From an uncultured Verrucomicrobia subdivision 3 bacterium (GTDB lineage: Bacteria > Verrucomicrobiota > Verrucomicrobiia > Limisphaerales > UBA11358), in contig CAIXBQ010000065.1 in assembly GCA_903917705.1 (NCBI GenBank), positions 1 to 47,817 on the forward strand: a DNA stretch of 47,817 nucleotides, given 5' to 3'. The notes beneath the pieces were generated by a model. It made no database searches, was not told the origin of the DNA, and saw only the letters and a list, made by a program, of their open reading frames with translations. This document shows positions 43,201 through 47,817 of the stretch, piece by piece (position 1 is the first letter of the stretch; each line of letters begins with the position of its first letter). The position numbers and the translations under genes are program-made.

Positions 43201-43566
43201 GACAGCTTCAAGCTCTTCAGCGCCGCCAGTTATGGCGGCGGCTTCGCCGGCGTCACCCTGCCCGCGCTGGCGCCGGGTCTGGGCTGGAGCACCAACACCC
43301 TGAACACCGCCGGCCAGCTTACCGTCATCAGCATCGTGCCAATTATTAATCCGCCGGCCCCGGCGGGAACCAACCTGGTCCTGCGCGGCGGCGGCGGAAT
43401 GCCGAACGGCCAATATTACGTGCTCGCCTCGACCAATCTCGCGCTGCCGATCGCCAGCTGGCCGCGCATCGCCACCAACTTCTACGACGCGGCCGGCAAT
43501 TTCAGCTTCACGAACCCGATCGCCCCCGGCACGGCCAGGAAGTTTTATCTCCTGCAATTGCCCTGA
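37240..43566 (+). CDS. Family 11 rhamnogalacturonan lyase with long beta-strand-repeat tail and LamG domain
   Basis: 2108 residues from the ATG at 37240, which supplies a signal peptide (FLRLLLPAMALLLLLPAPAQAQ). Residues about 30-605 are a PL11 rhamnogalacturonan lyase. It opens with LGRGMVALHSATSQAYIGWRLLATD, and calcium-type loops DLDGDGEYDY and DLDGDGRAEV follow, with the AYGGRPAFWGDILGDWREELVL region near the end. Three W-G-WD-NW modules recur near residues 625, 895 and 1455, and autotransporter-associated beta-strand repeats (GTNTYTGTT type) lie between. A LamG/concanavalin-like domain sits at about 1567-1785. No autotransporter barrel is present. The end (YYVLASTNLALPIASW to FYLLQLP) resembles the short C-terminal domain common in Limisphaerales secreted proteins. 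PL11 cuts the rhamnogalacturonan I backbone. Confidence 0.9.
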   Translation: MKSTSSFIFLRLLLPAMALLLLLPAPAQAQRQLEKLGRGMVALHSATSQAYIGWRLLATDPTDVGFNLYRSTSGGAGLKLNSLPLTNTTDYLDTTANLTVSNAWYVVPVTNGVESSPAAPAGLAANAPVRQYLSWPLHAVVGGAFAPYDVKFCWVGDLDGDGEYDYVVDRQSTLVATNQFLQAYTRDGTFLWQMDMGYNSVNQYNIEPGASAISVGDKDNVTVYDLDGDGRAEVCVRTARGVVLPDGSTITGPDDTTQYLSILDGLTGKELARTTLTNLWPSDGPMNNHFGIMYCDGVHPSLLIEGENRNAAGGFQRETAAYDYRNGQLTRRWFFTPTNGSNLAWGHQIRIMDVNHDGIDDLVEVGSAKDGATGQPLWDTELGHGDRFHVTDIDPDRPGLEMFSIQQLNPTLLATALIQMNDGKILKKWYSGSITDVGRGITLDMDPNHRGLEFYSTQPGIFDCKGNQIQANSIWPPEGVWWDADLSRELIDGAGSGALNPVVNKYDPVSNSAGRLYTIYSDGGGYQVHQAYGGRPAFWGDILGDWREELVLVANDYSELRVYVTKLTATNRLYCLMQNPAYRCQCTCKGYYQASYVDYFLGNGMPPPPTPPVSDAKLIWHGDGTNVWDAATTANWCTNWFYAGNANTNPAPFNTGDTVLFELTGSNNTDIALTGPLSPGDVRVHTAKNFTFGGSGALTGTMKLTKGGAGKLTFTGTNTYTGMTLVSEGSLVVNGALSNSPVTVRGGVWLDGRLGGNGVVSSPVALNEGAGVSPGQGTNSPGKLTIANNLTLAGRTLNDFDLSSDPTGTTLTNDLLIVTGNLTLQGTNVFGINRLNGSLAAGGVYPLINYSGTLTGGLTNLAVSGLTGIPFALTNPAGQIALVMKSYRAPVTIIWTGGSGGNAWDLLTSSNWLNGAAKDMFAPNDTVRFDNTGASNLTVNLIGDLTCSNLVVDSASNYIFNGTGGIIGAAGLTKTNSGMLALATLNNSFTGKTILAGGTLVVSELDAVGYPSPLGNPPGGSTNLVLSGSPTLRVTSESYTDRGLTINAGTNTIEVTNSADQLTIAGIIAGSGALQKTGAGTLAVSANNTFTGATFLLGGNLSLGGGMANQYGLGVGPGGNGNTTITISNATLTMFSDTGSYDTCYWNVIVPTNSTGTIYSDDRCNLYGTLTGSGTVNFNVYYVRTELDGNWSGFTGQLNLGTDSTGGDFRIGNTYGYAGASVDLADHISAYQINGSAVAFGALSGGPLSYLGGSAWTVGAKNTDATFAGTITSNSITKVGTGTWTLSGTNTYTGTTTVNAGSLRINGDNSAATGAVTIGVSGTLGGSGIIGGATTVNGKLAPGNNDMDTLAFNSSLTLVSGSTTYIQMSKTQGTNDLVQVTGTLTYAGTLSVTNLGGNIVPGDSFKLFNAATYQNNFTGYSLPPLANATWVTTNLPINGTLTVITSTNPVTSVTWKGDGAGNLWDMGLSANWLATNGATLVYTNGLQVTFDDIGSNNVPVFLSTNVQPRTLFINASKNYIFTGSPIDGTNSLAKSGSGTLTLLNSNNYSGGTVISNGTLTLGASYGLAHRWSFNNSLADSVGTNPAVLVDVGANNATLNSSNVTLAGGTRTAADYVSLGANLLPNTGSPVTIELWTTQNSAQNWARIFDFGTSSTENFLMSWTQGTTLTNDRVEWKDGTTSTADNTCQPYTLGTEFHIAMVIEPGIGTNGTTRVTWYRAASTNGVLGAARGTFDSSNTLATFANTNCWLGRSEYTGDNTASASYNEVRIWNRALAPAELQLLHNAGPDAGLNGKLPAATALNLAGAGAKFDNQSGQLQTIGSLAGVTGSEVKLTTGGLIAGGNNGSTVFAGFISGTNSFIKSGTGTLTLSGTNTYFGATTVSNGTLLVNGNSSAATGTVTVATSATLGGSGRLGGAAIVQSGATLSPGTGIGTLSFGKSLTLAAGSTNLFEISKSPATNDNLIVIGALTNGGFLIVTNISTNALAAGDSFKLFSAASYGGGFAGVTLPALAPGLGWSTNTLNTAGQLTVISIVPIINPPAPAGTNLVLRGGGGMPNGQYYVLASTNLALPIASWPRIATNFYDAAGNFSFTNPIAPGTARKFYLLQLP

Positions 43567-43567
43567 A

Positions 43568-43583
43568 CCGGCCGCCGGATTTT
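43568..43583 (+). terminator. Weak intrinsic terminator candidate after the rhamnogalacturonan lyase
   Basis: Directly after the lyase stop lies CCGG-CCG-CCGG (43568-43578) followed by ATTTT. The stem is only 4 bp with a 3-nt loop and the T-run is short, so it may only partly stop transcription before larB, 40 bp downstream. Confidence 0.25.
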
Positions 43584-43623
43584 CCCGCGTGACAGCCGGT
43601 GATTCGTGAGGCATTGTCCAGCG

Positions 43624-44379
43624 ATGACAACAACTGAAGCCGCCCATTTGCTGGAACAATTCCGCGCCGGGAAAATCCCGCGCGAGAAAGTCCTGCAGGC
43701 GTTTCAGGCCGCCCCCGTGGCCGACCTCGGCTTTGCGCAGGTGGACACGCACCGCGCGCTCCGGAAGAATTTCCCCGAAGTCATCTTTGGCGCCGGCAAG
43801 TCGCCGGAACAGGTCGTGCAGATCGCCGCCAAGCTGTTGGAGCACGGGCAGCAGGTGCTCGTCACCCGCATCACCCCCGGGCATGCGCGCGCGCTCCGGA
43901 AGAAATTCAAATCGGCCGTCCACCATGAACTCGCCCGCTGCGTGACCATTGAGAAAAAGCCCCTGCCCAAGCGCGCCGGCTTCATCGCCGTCGTCTGCGC
44001 CGGCACCAGCGACCTGCCCGTGGCCGAGGAAGCCGCCGTCACCGCCGAGGTCATGGGCAACCGCGTGGAGCGCATCCACGATGTCGGCGTGGCCGGCCTG
44101 CACCGGATGCTGGCGCGCATGAGCCAGCTGCAAAGCGCCAATGTCATCGTCGCCGTCGCCGGCATGGAGGGCGCCCTGCCGAGCGTCCTGGCCGGCCTCG
44201 TTGCCCGGCCCGTCATCGCCGTGCCCACGAGCATCGGCTACGGCGCGAGCTTCGGCGGCATCGCCGCGCTGCTCGCCATGCTCAACAGTTGCGCCAGCGG
44301 CGTGACCGTGGTCAACATCGACAACGGCTTTGGCGCCGGCTACGCCGCCAGCCAGATCAATGGGCTTGTTGCCTCGTGA
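43624..44379 (+). CDS. larB: LarB, nickel-pincer cofactor biosynthesis (NaAD carboxylase/hydrolase)
   Basis: 251 residues from the ATG at 43624; a GTG at 43606 is an alternative. LarB carboxylates nicotinic acid adenine dinucleotide and hydrolyses it to pyridinium-3,5-dicarboxylate mononucleotide, the first step to the nickel-pincer nucleotide. The N-terminal ~110 residues are helical and carry the family region LGFAQVDTHRALRKNFPEVIFG. The C-terminal half is the PurE-like domain with GTSDLPVAEEAA, MEGALPSVLAGL and IGYGASFGG. C223 in LNSCA aligns with the reported substrate-binding cysteine of the Lactobacillus protein. It is followed by larC and larE in pathway order. Confidence 0.95.
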   Translation: MTTTEAAHLLEQFRAGKIPREKVLQAFQAAPVADLGFAQVDTHRALRKNFPEVIFGAGKSPEQVVQIAAKLLEHGQQVLVTRITPGHARALRKKFKSAVHHELARCVTIEKKPLPKRAGFIAVVCAGTSDLPVAEEAAVTAEVMGNRVERIHDVGVAGLHRMLARMSQLQSANVIVAVAGMEGALPSVLAGLVARPVIAVPTSIGYGASFGGIAALLAMLNSCASGVTVVNIDNGFGAGYAASQINGLVAS

Positions 44380-44456
44380 ATGGCTGATTCGCTTCCACGA
44401 CTCCGACCCGCCGCCGACGCCGATTCAACGTTGCCACCCTTCAACAATTCAACCCT

Positions 44457-45836
44457 GTGAAAACCCTTTATCTCGACCTGTTCAGCGGCATTGCCGGCGA
44501 CATGTTCATCGCCGCCCTGCTCGACCTCGGCGTGGACGCGCGCAAACTGGAGCAGGAGCTGAAGAAGCTCCGGCTCGACGGCTACCACCTGCACATCAGC
44601 CGCCAGCAAAAGGCTTCCATCGCCGGCATCAAGTTCGACGTCCACCTCGCGCACGACCACGATCATGACCACGGCCACGAGCCTCACGCGCACGAAACCG
44701 CTTGCGGCATCCAGCTTCCCGGCCACGGCCATCATCACGCCCAAGAACACGGCCACGGTCATTCGCATGAGGCCGGACACCACCACGACGACCAGCGGAA
44801 TTTCACCCAGATCAAACAGCTCATCGCGCGCAGCAAACTGTCCGCGTGGGTGAAGCGGAAATCCATCGCCGTCTTCCAGCGCATCGCCGAGGCCGAAGGG
44901 CGTATTCACGGACTGCCGCCCGCGGAAGTCCACTTTCACGAAGTCGGCGCCGTGGATTCCATTGTGGACATCGTCGGCGCGGCCATCGCCCTGGAAATGC
45001 TCGGCAAGCCCCGCGTGTTCGCCTCGCCGGTGATCGAAGGCACCGGCTGGGTCCGCTGCGCCCACGGACAATTGCCCGTGCCCGCGCCCGCCACGCTGGC
45101 CATTCTCGGCGCGCGCGGCATCGGCCTCACCCAATGCGAGGAGCCGCACGAGCTCGTCACCCCCACCGGCGCGGCCATCCTTGCCGAATTTGTCGAAAGC
45201 TTCGGCCCCATGGATAATCTCGTCGCCGCCAAAATCGGATTTGGCCTCGGCACGCGCGACAACCTGACCCGGCCCAATGTGCTGCGCGCCGTGCTGGGCA
45301 CCGGTGACCGGCGGCGGGTGGCCAAGGGCGCCAAACCCGCGTCCGTCGGATCCTTGTCGCCGGCCAACCTTCACTCGTCGCCCTTGGATTGGGAAACCGA
45401 CCGCATTGCCGTCCTGGAAACCAATCTGGACGATTGCTCCGGGGAAATCCTCGGCGCTTTTCTCGAAAACGCCCTGACCGCCGGCGCGCTGGATGTATTT
45501 CACACCCCCGTTCAGATGAAGAAAAACCGCCCCGGCGTTTTGCTCACCGTCCTGTGCGCCGAAGCCCACGCCGACCGGTTCAGCGAACTCATCCTGCGCG
45601 AGACCACCGCCTTTGGCGTGCGGAAAACCATCGCCGAGCGCCGCAAGCTCCGCCGTGAATTTGCCGACGTCAAAACCCCCTTTGGCAAAGTAACCCTGAA
45701 AATCGGCCGGCTTGATGGTAAGGTGGTGCAGGCCGCGCCCGAATACGAAGCCGCCCGGCAGGTGGCCGCCCGGGCCAAGGTGTCGGTGAAAACCGTTTAC
45801 GAAGCCGCCCGCCAGGCGGCGAAGAATTTAAGATAA
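44457..45836 (+). CDS. larC: LarC, nickel-insertion enzyme of pincer cofactor biosynthesis, single ORF
   Basis: 459 residues from a GTG at 44457. LarC inserts nickel into the dithiolated pyridinium nucleotide in a CTP-dependent reaction, completing the cofactor. The N-terminal domain starts LYLDLFSGIAGDMFIAALLDLG. A histidine-rich stretch (HDHDHDHGHEPHAHE and GHGHHHAQEHGHGHSHE, about residues 66-108) is a likely nickel store. The conserved VHFHEVGAVDSIVDIVG lies near 161, and AVLETNLDDCSGE opens the C-terminal domain near 320. In the lactobacilli larC is split and needs a programmed frameshift; here one frame covers both parts. The stop abuts the larE start with no gap. Confidence 0.95.
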   Translation: MKTLYLDLFSGIAGDMFIAALLDLGVDARKLEQELKKLRLDGYHLHISRQQKASIAGIKFDVHLAHDHDHDHGHEPHAHETACGIQLPGHGHHHAQEHGHGHSHEAGHHHDDQRNFTQIKQLIARSKLSAWVKRKSIAVFQRIAEAEGRIHGLPPAEVHFHEVGAVDSIVDIVGAAIALEMLGKPRVFASPVIEGTGWVRCAHGQLPVPAPATLAILGARGIGLTQCEEPHELVTPTGAAILAEFVESFGPMDNLVAAKIGFGLGTRDNLTRPNVLRAVLGTGDRRRVAKGAKPASVGSLSPANLHSSPLDWETDRIAVLETNLDDCSGEILGAFLENALTAGALDVFHTPVQMKKNRPGVLLTVLCAEAHADRFSELILRETTAFGVRKTIAERRKLRREFADVKTPFGKVTLKIGRLDGKVVQAAPEYEAARQVAARAKVSVKTVYEAARQAAKNLR

Positions 45837-46784
45837 ATGAGCGAAGCGAAGCCCAAACTGGAAAAGCTGAAGGCCCTGCTGCAAAGCTACGGCTCCTGCC
45901 TCGTCGCCTATTCCGGCGGCGTGGACTCCGTGTTCCTCGCCCGCGTCGCGCACGACGTGCTGGGCGGCCGCGCGCTCGCCGCCATTGCCGATTCCCCCAG
46001 CCTGCCGCGCCGCGAATTGCAGGAAGCCCTGGAGATTGCCGCCCGCTTCGCCTTTCCCGTCCGCGTCATCCAGACGCAGGAATTCGCCAACGACAATTAC
46101 ACCGCCAATCCCGCCAACCGCTGCTACTTCTGCAAGCACGAGCTCTTCGAGGAACTCACCCCGCTCGCGCAGGCCGAAAAGTTTGCCGTCATCGCCTATG
46201 GCGAGAATGCCAGCGACACCGGCGATTTCCGTCCCGGCGCCAAGGCCGCCGCCGAGTTTCAGGTGCGCGCCCCCCTCAAGGAAGCCGGCTTGACCAAGGC
46301 CGAAATCCGCGAGCTGTCCGCCCAGCTCGGCTTGCCCACCGCCGACAAGCCGCAGATGGCCTGCCTCAGCTCCCGCGTGCCCTACGGCGAAGCCGTCACC
46401 CCCGCCAAGCTCCGGATGATCGAGCAGGCCGAATATATCCTGCGCGACCTCGGCTTCCACGACGTCCGCGTGCGGCATCACGAACTGAAAAGCGGTGAGC
46501 CGACGAATCTTGCCAAGGCCCAACCGGTCATCCATCCCGCCGCCGCACCGCTGCAACCTTCAACCTTCAACCTTCAACCGGGAACCAGCAACCAGCAATC
46601 GGCAACCAGCCTCGCCCGCATCGAGCTGGCCCCAGCGGAAATCCCGGCCTTGCTCGCGAACGGCCGGCTGGCCGTGGTGGCCGAGGAATTAAAGAAGATC
46701 GGCTACGCGCATGTCACCCTGGACCTGCAAGGCTACCGCCGGGGCAGCACCAACGAAGCCCTGGGCAAAAAAACCGTGAGCTGA
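45837..46784 (+). CDS. larE: LarE, sulfur insertion enzyme of pincer cofactor biosynthesis, with an in-frame insertion
   Basis: 315 residues; canonical LarE is around 270-280. It is an ATP-pyrophosphatase with the PP-loop AYSGGVDSVFLA (residues 24-35) that activates the dicarboxylate and adds sulfur. C96 and C99 (NRCYFCK) plus C176 (MACLSSR) make the three-cysteine type, which in studied relatives binds an iron-sulfur cluster and works catalytically rather than sacrificing one cysteine. The family's continuous RVRHH-GD-LARIE motif is broken here by about 43 extra residues (roughly 216-258). That insert derives largely from tandem 7-bp repeats. It lies at the junction to the C-terminal domain; whether the enzyme tolerates it is unknown. 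It is the last gene of the operon. Confidence 0.93.
   Translation: MSEAKPKLEKLKALLQSYGSCLVAYSGGVDSVFLARVAHDVLGGRALAAIADSPSLPRRELQEALEIAARFAFPVRVIQTQEFANDNYTANPANRCYFCKHELFEELTPLAQAEKFAVIAYGENASDTGDFRPGAKAAAEFQVRAPLKEAGLTKAEIRELSAQLGLPTADKPQMACLSSRVPYGEAVTPAKLRMIEQAEYILRDLGFHDVRVRHHELKSGEPTNLAKAQPVIHPAAAPLQPSTFNLQPGTSNQQSATSLARIELAPAEIPALLANGRLAVVAEELKKIGYAHVTLDLQGYRRGSTNEALGKKTVS
46554..46610 (+). repeat. 7-bp tandem repeats inside larE
   Basis: CAACCTT occurs three times in a row from 46554 and begins a fourth time. A second 7-bp tract follows: AACCAGC at 46583, 46590 and 46604, with one variant copy at 46597. Together they form most of the extra segment splitting the conserved LarE motif. 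The larB-larC gap (44422-44456) contains related TTCAAC words but no such tandem run. Confidence 0.85.
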
Positions 46785-46933
46785 TTCAGTAAGCTTGTTC
46801 CCCCTGTCCCGGCTCCCTGGGCGCGACATCTTGGTAGAGAAACCCGCCAGGATCTCGTATGGCGGCTTATCACTCTTCCAATACCAGTCATTTCTTGGCG
46901 TGTCATATTTGAGAAATACCGGCTTTCGGCACC

Positions 46934-47080
46934 GCAACCCCGGTCCGGGAGATGGATTTCCAGGTTCCAGTAAGCCGTTTCCTGGATCAAGGGAATCGTT
47001 CCCTGCTTAAAGGAAACCATTCTCTGCTTACCGGAAGTCGTTTCCTGCTTACCGGAAATCGTTTCCTTGAAGCTCCAAGA
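46934..47080. repeat. 21-bp-phased tandem array with TTTCC/GGAAA dyads (array 2)
   Basis: Units begin at 46955, 46976, 46997, 47018, 47039 and 47060, each exactly 21 bp, with a weak match one step earlier at 46934. The cleanest unit, at 47039, has TTTCC and GGAAA arms separated by 8 bases, so each unit can form a small hairpin. The arms drift together between units: TTTCC with GGGAA, TTCCC with GGAAA, and TTCTC with GGAAG. This lies about 170 bp after larE. The unit sequence is unrelated to array 1. Confidence 0.88.
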
Positions 47081-47164
47081 GGGTCAGTTTAACCCCCAAA
47101 AACAACGGAAGTGCCATTAAACGAACTATTTAAGCCGAAAAACCTGAAAATGGCGATTTTTGGG

Positions 47165-47330
47165 CCCGTGCCGCGCCTTGCGGCGGGCAGCCCGTCCGGA
47201 CGGGCACCGGATTGGGAATGGTAGGGCGGGCAGTCCTCTGCCCGCCGGTCTTTGCGGACGGCCAACAGTTTCAATGGATGTGACCTGATTTACCACGACG
47301 GCGCGCAGGGGACTGCGCGCCCTACCTACG
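47165..47330. repeat. Paired-hairpin element with inverted ends (REP/BIME-like)
   Basis: A perfect palindrome lies at 47191-47204 (CCCGTCC/GGACGGG), next to an inverted copy of the GC-rich segment seen at about 101-119. A compact element then has inverted ends GTAGGGCG (47221-47228) and CGCCCTAC (47318-47325). Just inside each end is a perfect 9-bp-stem, 4-base-loop hairpin, at 47225-47246 and 47300-47321. This arrangement of two facing hairpins is like the element at 126-197 and like BIMEs. No transposase is nearby. Confidence 0.65.
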
Positions 47331-47546
47331 CGCCGAAGTCTGCCGAAGGCGGGAATTTTGGCTGGACACCGCTGGCGGGCGGGAATAATGGCGCCCCATG
47401 AACCCCAACGGCACAACCGGAGCCAACCGGGACTGACCCCTTTATGCGTCTTGGGACTTGCCGAGGGGGTTAGTGGGTAGGCTCATGGTATTGCTTTCTA
47501 TTTTAATGTGTTAACTGCGGTTGTTTGTTTGGAAATGGGGGCGGTA

Positions 47547-47720
47547 AACCGGGCTGTTGGGGGAACTTCGCCAGCTCCTAGAAAAGGTTCGCTAGCTCCT
47601 AGAAAAGGTTCCCCAGCTCTTGCGGGAGGTTCCCCAGCTCCTGCGGAAGGTTCCCCAGCTCCTGCGGGAGGTTCCCCAGCTCTGGCGGAAGGTTCCCAGG
47701 CTATCAGGGGAGTATCCCTG
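47547..47720. repeat. 21-bp-phased tandem array with AGCTC core (array 3)
   Basis: AGCTC recurs at 47573, 47594, 47615, 47636, 47657 and 47678, each step exactly 21 bp, with degenerate units on both sides. The consensus is TTCCCCAGCTCCTGCGGGAGG-like, but the first two units carry CTAGAAAAGG instead. Each unit has a TTCC arm and a GGAA or GGGA arm. Both strands read through as repetitive heptads rich in Pro, Ala, Gly, Ser and Glu, which I take as a consequence of the 21-bp period and not as a gene. Confidence 0.88.
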
Positions 47721-47817
47721 GTTGCCAGCGGACTTGCGGAGACACCGGTTAAAGTGGTTTGACCTCTCATCGCACCTTGCAGCATGACAGGGGCGGCGGC
47801 CGTAAACCAGACCGAAG

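Noticed and set aside
47498-47785. Pro/Ala/Gly-rich heptad proteins on either strand of array 3
   Set aside because: Both strands are open only because the 21-bp period is a multiple of three. No start signal or conserved ending is seen.

Overview
This is about 47.8 kb of a GC-rich bacterial chromosome. The gene content points to the Verrucomicrobiota, most likely a Limisphaerales/Pedosphaera-like lineage. The signs are a DUF1549/DUF1553 + DUF1501 + PPC-domain operon, a XylR-type regulator (LacI-like sensor fused to an AraC helix-turn-helix), a DUF5107-TPR protein, a propeller-type sensor kinase, and secreted enzymes with autotransporter-associated beta-strand repeats. This assignment is inferred from gene families; no rRNA or ribosomal marker is present. 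I saw no tRNA, rRNA, CRISPR array, insertion sequence or phage gene.

Layout. (1) 1-3650: an SLC45-like MFS transporter, a small membrane protein, a YggS/PLPBP protein and two small unknown genes, with dispersed hairpin repeats around the transporter. (2) 12157 down to 3756, minus strand: six closely spaced genes. First come DUF1549/1553, DUF1501 and PPC-domain secreted proteins, then a homocysteine methyltransferase, a DUF1638 protein and a RACo-like corrinoid-protein activator. (3) 12206-29450, plus strand, divergent from (2): a RidA-like protein, a zinc-type corrinoid methyltransferase of the UroD/MtaA superfamily, the XylR-type regulator, DUF5107-TPR, two GH2 enzymes flanking a GH27 alpha-galactosidase, and a sugar-porter MFS. 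Gaps are 3-87 bp, so this looks like one glycan-utilisation transcription unit or a few overlapping ones. (4) 29451-30609: a gene-free stretch holding a long 21-bp-phased array and a hairpin cluster. (5) 30610-46784, plus strand: an outer-membrane-like protein, a Rieske protein, a hybrid propeller histidine kinase and its response regulator, a HupE/UreJ-type (probably nickel) permease, a 2108-residue family 11 rhamnogalacturonan lyase with a beta-repeat tail, and larB-larC-larE for the nickel-pincer nucleotide cofactor. (6) 46785-47817: gene-free, with two further 21-bp-phased arrays and a hairpin-pair element.

How the genes may work together (inference): a rhamnogalacturonan/galactan degradation programme (PL11, GH2, GH27, sugar importers, two regulators) sits beside two cofactor systems, corrinoid methyl transfer and nickel-pincer synthesis. 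Each system lacks an obvious part in the window: no corrinoid-binding protein and no larA.

The most unusual signal is not a gene. Three separate arrays with dissimilar unit sequences all keep an exact 21-bp period. All lie in intergenic DNA downstream of operons. The longest has about 26 units, in which a TCGA core is kept while the other 16 bases vary widely.
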